Shown here piece by piece: positions 49,041 to 60,609 of a stretch of 64,000 bases of DNA. Position 1 is the first letter of the stretch, and the number at the start of each line of letters is the position of its first letter. Origin of the DNA: Nautilus pompilius. Taxonomy: Eukaryota; Mollusca; Cephalopoda; Nautilida; Nautilidae. Location of the stretch: NCBI GenBank assembly GCA_018389105.1, contig JACATO010000122.1, positions 3,648,001 to 3,712,000 of the forward strand. The letters are read 5' to 3'. The notes under the pieces are model-generated. The model ran no database searches. It was given only the letters and a program-made list of their open reading frames with translations, and was not told where the DNA came from. The translations under genes were made by a program, and so were the position numbers.

Positions 49041-51020
49041 AATTACATATGATATATTTTATTTTCTTTAGATTTTAAAGTATCTAAGGAAAAATTTGGT
49101 ATGAAAATAACAAGTAATAAATAAATATGTTTCTTGCAATTGTTAGAAATTGTTTGAATATTGATTAACAACACAGTCCAGTAAACTATTTTTCAAATAC
49201 TGCAAATCAAGATCTTCATATTGATCTCTTTTCTTTAGTTTCCAGCTGTTAGGAATCTTCTCTTTCAATCTTTATAGCTTATTATTTTTCATATTGATTT
49301 CACACTGTCATTAAGGTCACATGTAAGTAGTTAGAGATATAAGAAATTGCATTGTTTCGTGATTAATCTTTGTAGACAGCTTCTAGAGCATATTATTACA
49401 CCCAACTCTCCACGCGCAAAAATAAATTCTTATGTCTTTGACGGCTACTGATTGGGATATTTTTGTTTACGATTTGCGTCTTTTGAAATTCTGTTTTGTT
49501 TAATTTCTTTGTGTTTTTTAAGTTTTTTCTTTACATATTTTATTTTAGTTTTATTTTATTTATTAGTACTATTAAAATTATGAAAAATAACGATAAAATT
49601 AAAATTTCAATTTAAACGGTTTATTAAAATGTTTCAGAAACAAATAAATACAACAATGAAGATTATATATTGGGACTGATTTTGAAAGCGTTATTGTTAC
49701 TTATTTCTTATTTACACATTGTTTAATTTCAATAAACTTTTCAGAAATGACTAGTGCATCATCACTGCATATATGTTGTTATGCTGTTTATTTTTCTTTT
49801 TTGTTTGAATTAACTCTACATAAAACATATTATTACAACTAATTAATATTTCTGTTTTTAAATATTTATTAAATGTTTTTATATAATTGATTAAAACTTA
49901 AAACTTGTCAACAATTGCATTTTTGAAATATTTCTGAAATTAATGAAATTACATCATAGTTGGAATATTTTTAAATAATTACAAATTGCGGAACATTTAC
50001 ATTTAGTAATTATATAATCATAGCCATGTTTCTGTTGATTTATATAAATTTAATTAAAGACCATATAAAATTAGAGTTTTGGTTTGTATTTTTGAAGTGC
50101 ACAGAAATCTAAAAGCAAAATGCAAAATAATTAAATGCTGATTCAAAAATTAATCTAACTTAAAGGAATTCTTTTGATTTTATTAATTATTTACTTTATT
50201 CATTGTAAATTAAAAATTACATACAACTTTTTTAGCACACCATTAAATCTTATATGTAAAATATAGAAAATTAAACTGTATGGAAATATAAAGTAATAAC
50301 AAAAATTAAAAGGAAAAAATAACTAACATTAGTCAAATACTTAGATTAGAAATACATATATAATATTTTACTGAGTGTTTAAGTGCAGGAATGGCAACTT
50401 GATACTCTACAGATCAATGATCAAAGTGTAAAATTTATTAAACAAAGAAAGTTACATAGGGGAAAATATCCCTGTAGACTAACATAAGAATTACGAAGGC
50501 CACCGTTACAAAGTAGTTCATATTTGTAAATGTTGTGTAAAAATAAGTTTTTTTAAAAGCACTTTGTAATGAACAAGTAAATATTACTGCTAATGGAAAC
50601 TGTTCGCATGACAAGTTTTCCTAATCCCACTAATCAATCAAATACGCCTAAGCTTTGGAATAAACAGTGAAAACCAGTTTAGAATTTCTTTGAAAAACAG
50701 ATGTTGGTCAAATAATCTTTCTAAAATGTGATATTTTGAAGGTTACTGTTTAAATAATAGTTATATGTTAAGAATATCCGTAGTCTCAATGATAGATCAG
50801 AGGTCACCAAATTGTACCATCTATACCGAATTTCCCAATATGAGGCGAGAGGGGAAAAGTTGCAGGAGATAGAGATAGGAAAGTGCACAAGAGATTTTCC
50901 CTGTTTTAAAATGAGTTTTAAGTGAAATAGTAAAAACTGCAATAAAACAACTAGAGATTGACATAAATATACCCTACGGTCACGTAAACAAATGACGAGA
51001 TGCACACATAAAAAATTTTA

Positions 51021-51043
51021 ACACACACACACACATATATATA
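51021..51043. repeat. (AC)n(AT)n compound microsatellite
   Basis: An alternating AC run passes directly into an AT run. Confidence 0.85.
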
Positions 51044-52050
51044 AAGTATTTTATTTTAATGTGATCAAAAATGTTATTAAATTTTAACAATTTTAAATAC
51101 AAAATAAATAAATAAATAAGGTAAAATAAAACATGCATGGGATAACAATATCCTTTTAAGTGATGTTTTAGGTAATTCCAAATTATAACTTAAAGTCAAC
51201 AAATATGATTTCCATTTGTTGCCAAGATTTACTTGTTTAAACATTTTAAGAAGCTGCATAAATTGCATACTTATATTTATCGATAATTTCCATAATTCTG
51301 AAAAAGTGACGTTTTATGACAACCATTAAACTAAATATATGATTAAAAATTTTAGATAACGCTTTACAAAGAAAATAACTACACGAACAGAATAACATTT
51401 TTTTTTTACATCTGAAAAAAGTGTTCTAAATGAAAAAAAAAACTTGCAAAGAGCAACCGTCAGATATATGTGGGGATTTTCTGTTGGCATTCTGTGTGTT
51501 AGTTAGTTTTGCATGGCAGCTGAGAACATGAATATTGGAACAGTACAGTCAATTCTTTGCATTTAAAATCAGTTGCGAACAACCCCAAGATGTGCTGTGA
51601 AATTGAAAACAAAATGAAATAAGAAATAATATAATTAATATCGAATTTAGTAGATTCCTAACTGGAAACTAATGTAGAAGACATTAACAATAAGGTTATT
51701 ATTTTACTGGTGTTCGACATTACTTAATTGAACTTTCCTTTTAATCGATAGTCCTAGAAATGCCAGAAATTGCTAAATGGATGCTTATTTATCTTTTTCA
51801 TTCGAATTATTGCCTCAGATTACTTTAATATTTTAATAATTTAAAGTAGTATAATTTATTCTTTCTCTCTCCCACACACATAGCCATGTATTATAAAAAT
51901 ATAGATAGATATAAGATACTATATCGTTTTAATATGATTATTATTAACATCAATATCTTATCTAGTTATTTTGTACGGATATTAAATAAATATATTTTGA
52001 TTTTTATTCTAGAGGGGAAAAAAATGAATAAAAAATGAAAAAATAGCAAA

Positions 52051-52214
52051 ACGTAAATTCGATTGCCTTTTAAGATGTTTAGTTATATCTGCATATCGTA
52101 CCTGCTTAAGATTCTTATAATCATCTTTTTTTACGTAAATTCGATTGCCTTTTAAGATGTTTAGTTATATCTGCATATCGTACCTGTTTAAGATTCTTAT
52201 AATCATCTTTTTTC
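52051..52214 (+). repeat. Recent 82 bp tandem duplication
   Basis: Positions 52051-52132 are repeated immediately at 52133-52214. The copies differ by one C/T substitution (cctgcttaag versus cctgtttaag) and one base in the terminal T run. Such identity implies a very recent event compared with all other repeats in the window. There is no open frame in it. Confidence 0.95.
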
Positions 52215-52479
52215 TAATGTGTTTGAAATCTTTAATTGATTATAATTAAGATTATTTTAAGTGACTAATAACTATCGATACCTAGAGAGATATTATTAAA
52301 CCATATTTATTTTCATTTGCATATAATGCTTTAAAATCCAAAGATCATTTTGTACTAAAAAAAGAATACAATGACTTTAACAAAGCATATTCTTGAGCTA
52401 TAACTAGAATCTACTTACTCAAGAACATGCATACATTCAAAATAATTTTGGTTGGCTTTAACACAAACTGAAAACAACC

Positions 52480-53190
52480 TATTAAGAATGACCTCACAAC
52501 ATGCACACTATCCTACAAGTAAGATCCAAAAAATCAGTAAGTAATAGAAAAGTACAACTAACGTGGAAGCAGTGAAATGTTATTCCAATATTTAAAAAAA
52601 AGTTTTAGATGTCATCCAAGTAATTACAGATCGAGAAAGTATAATAAAAGTTATTTTGGTTAATCTAAACAAAATAACTTTTTTTTCTTTGAGGTAAATC
52701 CAGATTAACCAATTTGTTAGAGTTTTTTAAGATATCACCAGTAAATTGGACTAAACTAATAACACTTTTTTTAAATTTTAGTTTTCTTAAAACATGTCAA
52801 ACGATAAGGCACAGTTGTTTAGAAGATAAATATAAAAGCTTTAGCATAGATGGTAACGTATTACTATATATAAATATATATTGAGAATTATTTATATAAC
52901 AAATTGATAAATCAAAGAGTTGCTATAAAAATACTATACCTAAAGTTTATCAATGTCATTGATCATTTCATAAACCTTCTCTTTAACTATATGTTATTGA
53001 TGCCGGAATCGCTTATAATATCATGAAACTAGTCTAAATTACACGGAGGAAACGTCAGCAATGGTGTAAGATTATACAAACTGATTTAAAGATGAACAGA
53101 TTACCCTAACAGATGGAAAAGGAAATGTAATATGTTCAACTATCCCACTCTGAAAAGTCTGAGATAAATTATCATATAAACCAGACGAGA
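52480..53190 (+). mobile_element. CR1-like non-LTR retrotransposon relic (reverse transcriptase domain)
   Basis: Patches of a CR1-type reverse transcriptase appear in order on the plus strand. NVIPIFKK and then CHPSNYRS occur at about 52560-52635, matching the 'W+.A.V.PIFKKG....P.NYRPISL' block. GKSRLTNLLEFF (52692-52730) matches 'G+SC.TNLL.F'. SIDGNVLLYI (about 52844-52873) matches the '+GI.G....+I' region. KLHGGNVSNGVRLYK (about 53035-53081) stands where the catalytic 'FADDTKL' block should be, with the ADD itself lost. The final patch reads RWKRKCNMFNYPT. Frames change between patches and stops are common. Endonuclease and 3' end were not found. A mariner is inserted 300 bp downstream. Confidence 0.65.
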
Positions 53191-53488
53191 TAATAACAGT
53201 GGCAAAATAGAAAATATATTTGGCTGTCTTAAAGATAGAATAATTTTTTATGCAAAGCAATGTTAGAGTTTATATCTTGAAGCTAATAGGATTTTGTGTC
53301 AAATAAATTGTATTAAATGGAACAACTTCAATATTTCTAGTTTTCCTTGTTATGCGTAAATACACCCAATTTGAATTAAGCGTGTCAACCATGAAACTCA
53401 CAACATAAAGAATTAAAAAGAGCCTGGAAGTAGTTTGAAAAATATTTGTCAGGATTATTATTAATATATAATAATGGTTTGTATTATA

Positions 53489-54755
53489 CTGTTACAAACG
53501 TTTTGTCGGTTTTTACTCCAACAATGAGACTTCATATCGTTGCTGAACGTGAAGTTTATTAATCAAAGTAACTTCCATTACAATCAATACACTTCTGCCA
53601 AAGAGTTACAAGTGCATTTATATCATTTTGAATAAAATCTAATTTCTGAATTCGATAAAATGATGGAGGGCAGTTTCACTTCCAGTTTGATTGGAGAAAG
53701 CTTTCATAAGGAAGCTGTCGAGGTATTTTAAAAAGTCTTAGTCTGTGTGACAAATGTCTGGTGAATAGGCTGGGTGAGGGAGAACTTCGTACTCCAACGT
53801 GTTCAAATTCTGAAGAGTCGCTTTTGCAACATGAAGGTAAGCGTTGTCGTAGAGCAGGATTGGGCCTCTTCGATTCACCAATGCCGGCTATCATTCGGAG
53901 AGTTTCTGATGAATGCCGTTTAATTCATAACAGTATCTTTCAGCTGCGATGGTTTAGCCAGGTTGCAAGAATTTATAGTGGATGACACCAGATGCAGTTC
54001 ACCAGACAGTGACCATGATCTTCCTTGGGTGGAGGCAGGATTTTGTAATGTGGATAGGCGCCTTGTCTCTGTCGATGTAATGTGTTCATCGTTTCCGATT
54101 GTTGTAAAGAATCCATTTTACATGACACCTAATGATTCGGTCAAGAAATGAGTCGATTTTGTTTGTTATGGCGAGCGAAGAGCAGATCTCCAATCGATAA
54201 TTTTGTTTTTGTTCATTAAACTCGTAAGGCACGCTCTATTCAATGCTTTTTCACCTTGCCGATTGCATCAAGATGCCGGGAAACAGTTGCAATGCTTACG
54301 TGAAGCTCTCCAGCAATTTCTTGCACTATTTTTCTTGGATCATCTTCCAATAAGGCTTTCAGACGGTTCACATCACAGCTGGAAGGACTCCGCTACGTTC
54401 TTTGTCTTCGAGGCTTACATATTCTACTCGAAATTTTGCGAACCATCGTTGTACTGTGCGCTCGTTTGCTGTGTCCTCGTCCCATGCTCGCTTAATGTTA
54501 GGAGTTGCCTTGCTCGCTTTGTGGCATAGTTTTAATTCGTGAAGCAAAATGGCAAGAAAAAATTTTCTATCCATGCTTTACTCATAACCCTAAAATAAAT
54601 ACTCATTTTATGATTTTCAGAAAGGTAGGTTTTGCATAATGTATGCCAAAGCAGACGCTACAAAACGATATATAACTTATCTTCATACACCTTAACAAAC
54701 TTGCAAAAAATGAACCGCAAATTAAGATAATATTAAACAGATAAAACGTTGTGAT
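53489..54755 (-). mobile_element. Mariner element, copy 2 (same family as 16511-17739)
   Basis: This is a full-length 1267 bp mariner with imperfect terminal inverted repeats (ctgttacaaacgttttgtcgg at the left; ...aaacgttgtgat at the right). It is flanked by TA on both sides (53487-53488 and 54756-54757). The internal sequence aligns along its whole length with the copy at 16.5 kb, in the same orientation. It keeps the N-terminal segment that the other copy has lost. Confidence 0.85.
53600..54574 (-). pseudogene. Mariner transposase pseudogene (copy 2)
   Basis: It starts at the ATG at 54574 (MDRKFFLAILLHELKLCHKA). The first helix-turn-helix and the NERTVQRWFAKFR block typical of SETMAR/Hsmar1-type transposases are intact (54574-54440). 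A frame break follows at about 54370. Further down, the first catalytic block reads RCHVKWILYNN (about 54100-54130) where TCDEKW is expected, the same D-to-H change as in the other copy. The second catalytic block keeps DNA (LLYDNA, near 53860). A decayed 'YSPDLSxTDY' block is near 53770. At least two frameshifts and several stops are present. Confidence 0.85.
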
Positions 54756-54759
54756 TACC

Positions 54760-56590
54760 TGATAATTCGGTAATGTTTCTGTGGTTATGTGATTGAAGAT
54801 TTTAAACTTATTTTTGAAAAGAAATATGTAGATTTAGATCGATGTTTTGTGTAGTTACCCACAGTATATTAACAGATGACATAATTATATAATAAATAAA
54901 GAACTTTCGACTAAAAAATATTCTTTTATTTCTCTGGAAAAATCTGAGGGAAAGGGAAACAGCATCGTAGTGAAATATTTTACAGCTAATAAAATGAATG
55001 TAAACAATAAAACTAGCCATAACCCTACTTCGTTTTTTTTTCAGTGTTAAAAAACGCTTGAAAAGTTACACTGGCATAAAAAGTTCGTCTTGGTTTACTA
55101 AATACTTTAGTTCTTTTTTGTGTTTTCTACTAAAAAGCTTGTGTATTCACCATGTTTCAATACAATTATACTGATATTTAAAGGAAAATTAATAATAAAA
55201 TTAACATTTTCAAAATAAAAATAAACCTTACCTTTAATTTTTCGTTTTTCTTTTTTGCACATCTGATGATTATAGCATAGAAATATTAAGTAACACTCGA
55301 GCGATGTTAGCAACTGTTAGCAGTACAGTATGTTTACATATTGTATCAAAGGAATCACCAAACATGCTTCTAAATAACAAAAAATGTAGGTCTAAAAAAT
55401 GTTACTTTATAATTATTTTAACGTTATTTTTTCCTATTATTACATTCATAGTGTAAATAAGATTACTATATTGTAACAGATGTATTCGAATAAAGCATCA
55501 ACGCAGTTCTCTATTAAAAGTGGAGTTTTCAATTATAAAAATGGTTAGCAGGTAATTTCCTCCATTTCGTGTTAAAACCACACAATCACATTACAAGTAA
55601 TGAATGATTTAATAGTTTATTCGTTCCCTTCTCATTACTATGAATAATAAATTATCTATCTTCCTCTGAAGAATTCTTTATACTGGGATTTTAAAAGAAA
55701 AATCAAAGATTTAGCTATTTTTTCCCGCTGAGACAGTAATTAAAAGGCATTAGTTTTAATTATAATTCCTATTTACTGGAAAACGATATAAATATTGCAC
55801 TATGCACACCCTGAATGGCAGCAGTGTTTAAAATAAGGCACAGGAACTTATAATGTAAAATATACTTATTCATAAATATCAGAAACTTTCAACAGCTGCT
55901 TTTTAAAATCTATTTCTCATTTTTTAGAATTGTAAATTTGAAAATAATAATAAACTTAAGAAAAGAAAATTTGTTTTTATTTTATTTCTAGCAAAAATAA
56001 TTAAATATCTGAGTCTCAAAAATAGAGAGCGTTAGGCACCTGTAAGACAGGTATATAACTTTATTTTAAATGATTTTTAGCAGAGTTGGTAAGAAATATT
56101 TGTTTCATTGAAAAAATAAGTTTTCAATGGGTTTTCAATAATATATTCTTAAGTTTTTTTAAAAGTTCCTTTGTTTTAGTTAAGAATTTGACTCAATGAA
56201 TTTACTAATTTTTGTTTTTTGCGTGCACTGTTTTCCGCCAATCAATAATTTAACTTAAATTTGCATCTAAAATCAGACTTTAATGAAAGGAAACTCAAGA
56301 AAACAAATATGACCAAACTTTCAAGACATTTTTTTGCGAAAGAAAACTAAATTGTGTTTCTATTTTTCATTAATGCGCATTTTAATCATTTTAACATTAA
56401 AACAACAAAAAAACAATAGTATATAAATGTAAAAGCACAAACATTCATTGCTGGAAAATCTGCAGCGTAAGTATAAAAGAGATTTATCCCACAAACGAAA
56501 TATAGTCGCTAAAATGAGGTAATATTTAACCTCGGTCACTAACATAAGTTTATATCGAGACAAAAGAATTTCTCCCCATTCCATCATTCT
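54760..56590. other. AT-rich spacer between two mariners
   Basis: Frames at 54808-55020, 55107-55313 and 56360-56587 (all minus, 68-75 codons) show no known domain. No repeats or transposon ends were seen. Confidence 0.5.
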
Positions 56591-56594
56591 TCAA

Positions 56595-57900
56595 CGAGGT
56601 CCGTCGAAAAAGGATCCGACTTTATTTTTTCCCGTGGGAAGTAATGACGTTAGGGAAGCAAAAGTGTGCATAGTGGAGCCGCATGCCTTTATGCGCATGC
56701 GTGCTTTTGGCGGGCTTGCTGGATGCGTCAGTCGCTGTCAGGTAGCCATCGTGTGAGGTGCTGTACTACTTACTCGTCGCATTTTCATTTTGCTGTGATG
56801 ACGGAACGTGTGGAGCAACGATCTTGCATCGGGTTTTGCCAAAAGCTTGTAGATATCCAAGCGGAAACAATTCTCAAAAAAAAACAGGCTTTTGGTGACA
56901 ATGCCATGGGTGTTACCCAAATAAAAGAATGGTACAACAGGTTCAAAGATGGCCGCACATTGGTGGAGAGTGACCAGCGTTCCTGGAGTCTGTCAACAAG
57001 CCGCAATGCATTTGTTATCGAGAAAGTGCGGACCTTGATAATGGAGGATCGTAGTTTGACGGTGCGGGAAATTGGTGACGAGTTTCGGATCAGTAAAGAT
57101 TCTGCACATACAATTTTAAAGGAGGATTTGGGCTTGCGCTGTGCCCAAACTGCTTTCTCAGAAACAACAACTTCGTCTTGAGATTGCGCAGGACCTGCTG
57201 TATACTGCCGACAGGGATCCTGAGTTCCAGAATACCGTGATAACTGGAGAGGAGATGTGGATATATGGGTATGACGTGGGAATAAAGCTGAGTCGTCAGA
57301 GTGGAAGTACACAAATTCGCCAGGGCCCAAAAAAGCACGTCAGGTCCGGAGCAAAATCAAGGTGATACTGACTCTTTTCTTAGACTACTGAGGCGTTGTG
57401 CATCACGAATACGTACCAGAAGGACAAACAGTTACAAAGGAGTACCATCAGGAAGTCCTCCGACGTCTTCGTGATGCAGTTCGGTGCAAGAGACCGGATC
57501 TGTGGGCCTCGCAAAACTGGCAGCTGCTTCATGACAACACCCGGCTAATTCGTCGCAGCTGATCCAAGCTTTCTTGACAAAGAAAAGCATTTCGCTCATT
57601 CGCCAGGCTCCCTACTCTCCAGACATGGCTCCTTCTGACTTCTGGTTGTTCCCAAAAATGAAGATGCTACTGAAAGGCTCCCGCTTTGAGAGCCGAGAGG
57701 ACATCATGCGGAATGTGACGTCAGAGCTGAGAGCAATTCAGGAAGAAGCATTCCAGACGTGCTTCGAACAGTGGAAGGGTCGCTGGGCTAAGTGTGTGGA
57801 GGCACAAGGGCCTACTTCGAAGGGGATTAGCAAATGGACCCCACCAAGTACGTAATTTTTTTTCCCAGCCTAAGGTCGGATACTTTTTCGACATTCCTCG
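56595..57900 (+). mobile_element. Mariner element of a second family, nearly intact in structure
   Basis: Terminal inverted repeats of 26 bp (56595-56620 and 57875-57900) match at most positions (cgaggtccgtcgaaaaagga versus cgaggaatgtcgaaaaagta). The right end is followed by TA; the left flank has AA, a probable mutation of the target TA. The 1306 bp length and GC content near the coding part are typical of mariners. Its family differs from that of the copies at 16.5 and 53.5 kb, both in TIR and in protein. Confidence 0.85.
56798..57855 (+). pseudogene. Mariner transposase pseudogene (MTERVEQRS... type)
   Basis: The start is the ATG at 56798; the upstream ATG at 56666 lies in the element's leader. 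The DNA-binding half is clear: GFCQKLVDIQAETI, QIKEWYNRFKDGRTLVES and REIGDEFRISKDSAHTILKE (to about 57125). A frameshift near 57135 leads to LRLEIAQDLL and the first catalytic block, ITGEEMWIYGYD (57240-57275), where the family's aspartate is a glutamate. A second shift near 57340 and an in-frame stop at 57388-57390 precede VHHEYVPEGQTV. The second catalytic block, HDNTR (57530-57544), is intact. After a third shift comes YSPDMAPSDFWLFPKMK (57612-57662) with the third aspartate. The stop is at 57853-57855. It is dead, but far better preserved than the other relics. Confidence 0.9.
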
Positions 57901-57904
57901 TATA

Positions 57905-59050
57905 TTTAACATGATATTTAGACGCTTCATAAAAGTACTATAACTGGACCTCTTGTCAAATAACGTTTGGTATTCTTACCACTCTTCAACGTAAAATGCC
58001 GTCTTCTAAGTTTCAGCTATAATTTTCCTGAAAACAAGAAAGCGAAACGCTACGATATCTTTCTATTTTTCATACTTTTTTCTGCAATTGATCTTAAAAG
58101 TTAAACCATTTTATTTCACTTCGTGATACTGAAATATCTTAAATCATATAAAATATGGCGATCATGTATCCATGTTAGTAGTAAACTTCAGACTGCAGTA
58201 ACAAGCTAATCGCTGACAAATACGTCTACTACCACCTGGTAAATTTCTCCGCCGATTGCACATTAAATGTACAACTTACTACGCATCACAAATTGCAGAT
58301 AGAGTATCATTCATCAACCGCTATGTTATTATTTCTTTTCTACCCATTGGTTTTCTCTGTGTAAGCACGGTCTACACTACCATCAAGATAATTTATAACC
58401 ATTCAATTGGCAAAATCAAGAGCCTGGAGCGCGACTGCAGCATTTATTTCTCCCACTAACGAACTTCTATTTTATACGCCTTTCAAAGAGACTCCAAAAC
58501 ACATGAATCTCAAGAGGATTTATTAAGAAATTTAATAGTTTATGACCGCTCATCTGTGATCTGAAGCAAGACCTTCGTCTTAGCAAAAGTCTTTTTTACC
58601 GTTTTAAGAACAAACTCGCGATGTTCCATTACAATGACTGACTGTTCGCGTTTAGTCTGTGCATCCACTCTAGAAAAAATCAGTAATTATTCATCACTGT
58701 TATAAAACTACTTTGAAGTTATTCATATTCAGAAGTTCTTGCTTTCCACCCCGCTTATATTTCTTTATCATCTCTTGTTTTATAGAATTATCAATACTAA
58801 ATACAGGGATATAACGAAAATATGAAGCTAACATTTTGAAAGCATGAGTACAATTTTTCTATTTGATCTCAGGTAAAGATAAATACCTTTGAATATTTAT
58901 CAGAACACAATACATCGCGGACGTAAGTCACGTTTTGTCTTTTTACTGCAAGACATGTGCGCTCCTGTAACCCTGCTTACCATATTAATTTGGCAACCTC
59001 CAGAAATGAGTGTAATGATGCCATTGATGTTCTCTGGTTATCGATATCAA
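57905..59050. other. Gene-poor stretch with a small open frame
   Basis: A 67-codon plus-strand frame at 58256-58459 has a hydrophobic middle (FLPIGFLCVSTVYTTIKII) that could span a membrane, but no known motif. The region is less AT-rich than average. Nothing else was recognised. Confidence 0.4.
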
Positions 59051-59055
59051 ACCAT

Positions 59056-59563
59056 GATGGGCAATAGGGGATGAGAATATTCGCCGCAGCCAGTTCGCCG
59101 CAAGTTTGTTCGAACAGGACGTGATGGCGTGTGGACTTAGAAGCGAAAGAAAATGGATAATGGAAAGTAAATTAAGCGTGAAAAAGAATATGGAAACAAT
59201 ATATTTAGCCACTTTATAGAGTATCTTTTACAATTGGGGACACTATGATTTTTAGGCGCCATTATATCTTCGAGGATTAACAAACTTTTACAGTATGGAG
59301 TAACATTTGTGACTTAAATGTATTATATTAAATTATTGTACTGACTTAAATTTGTAGAAAATTAATTTTAAAATAAAATAAATGCTGTAACTTTGAAATT
59401 TATTTATTTATTTAAATTCAAGCACATTTCCACTATTTTAAAGTGACCAGAAGCGTAGCTAGGCATTGGCACACTGCATATATCGTGCATAGTAATCCTT
59501 GCGAAAAACTGAGCGGCGGCTAAAGGGCTTGCGGCGAATAGTCTTTGACCCTCAACAACCATC
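59056..59563. mobile_element. MITE-like unit with imperfect terminal inverted repeats
   Basis: The ends are inverted relatives of each other. The left reads gatgggcaataggg...tattcgccgca and the right, reverse-complemented, reads gatggttgttgaggg...tattcgccgca. An 11 bp perfect core lies at 59078-59088 and 59530-59540, with further GCCGC-rich similarity just inside. The about 508 bp unit has no coding capacity. I could not define a target-site duplication, so the outer boundaries are approximate and the family is unknown. Confidence 0.4.
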
Positions 59564-59615
59564 TTGTATATGTTTGGAAGCCTAAGTATGCAGATTACCA
59601 GTAAGTATTATGATC

Positions 59616-60330
59616 ATGGCGAAAACAAGCGGATGCCGCAATATTTTTCTGTTTACTCAAAGCCCGGTTATAGATCGCTCAAAGTGTGGCCAAAGTCGAT
59701 AGATTGCAAAGGACATTACATCTTTCCTGAATCTGAATAAAAAATTATCTCAAATTTCATCGAAGCAAATTCTAGTGCCACGAGAAAGCAAAACATGAGA
59801 TCTATAACAATGCCACCCGATAAGAACCAGCCATCCGTGCCGCGTTTGCATTCACCAAAAAGAGTCTGAAGATGACATCTTCCATGCAACAGAAATTAGC
59901 CAAAAGAGGAACCAACATCTTCCACCAACATGCCTACAGAAAATGTGTGGTATGTTAAAAAACCATAAGTTCAATAGCGGAAAAACTATTTAAAAGGTCT
60001 GGTCAGAGGACATTTGGCAAGATTGGTGAATACTGGCAGCGAGTATGCTTTTCCAATCAATCTAGATTAAAGCAATTCATGTCTAAAGGTCACATCTGGG
60101 TTTATATAAACCTAACAAAAGCATTTATTCGTCTTTACTGTTTTAGCCCACGGTCGAATATGGAAACTGTGGTGTCATAGTATGGATTGTAATCTGGCAT
60201 GGTGAAGAACAAAATTGGTGTTCGTCGAAGGACGTCTAAATTCTGTGAGATAATTGACATTTTAACACATCTTCTATTGCATAAAAGATGGAGCTACATA
60301 CCTATTCTCTCATGTGACCACAGTCTTCAA
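59616..60330 (+). mobile_element. Tc1-like transposon relic
   Basis: From the ATG at 59616 the plus strand reads MAKTSGCRNIFLF and then SKCGQSR with IAKDI (about 59680-59720), a degraded first helix-turn-helix. The clearest patch is SRLKQFMSKGHIWVYINLTK (60061-60120), matching 'SDES.F.LF...GR.YVWR+PGE'. PTVEYGNCGVIVWIVIWHGE (60149-60208) follows, matching 'PTVK.GGGSVMVWG.I'. The distal catalytic blocks are not readable. Stops and shifts are frequent. Confidence 0.6.
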
Positions 60331-60409
60331 AAGGAATCAAGTTATGCAAACCCTTTTCCCTAACTTAAATTTTTCATATTTTCATATTAGTTTGATCGAG
60401 TACCTGCAG

Positions 60410-60606
60410 AAGTGAGCAACCCATCGACGTCCGCCAATACGATTGAACAAAATCAAATTCTCACACAAATATTTGGCAGCGTGGTTGTCCACTTGTTGGA
60501 CTACTGTAGTGATAAGTTTGAGCCTATAGGTTATTTTCTTTCTGCAGCGTCTCAGCTTGAAAGAGTTCTCTCACGCAGTATAACAAAACAGATATGTAAA
60601 ACCTAG
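60410..60606 (+). other. Small open frame of unknown status
   Basis: A frame of about 64 codons (SNPSTSANTIEQNQILTQIF..., ending SITKQICKT) has varied amino-acid use and is preceded by 'gagtacctgcag', a passable splice acceptor. It lies just after the Tc1-like relic. I know no homologue. An exon or a piece of an unrecognised repeat are both possible. Confidence 0.2.
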
Positions 60607-60609
60607 ACC

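Larger units (their letters stand above)
47410..52045. other. Long gene-poor AT-rich stretch
   Basis: Frames at 50721-51005 (94 codons, minus) and 51077-51268 (63 codons, minus) show no recognisable domain. Short microsatellites occur at 49019-49040 (CT then AT) and 51021-51043 (AC then AT). Nothing else was seen. Confidence 0.5.

Noticed and set aside
54203..54529. 108-codon plus-strand frame (MFLFIKLVRHALFN...)
   Set aside because: It lies opposite the start of the minus-strand mariner transposase and has no motif of its own.
56785..57330. 181-codon minus-strand frame, the longest in the window
   Set aside because: It is the antisense shadow of the mariner transposase; the plus strand carries the recognisable motifs and the TIRs fit the plus orientation.
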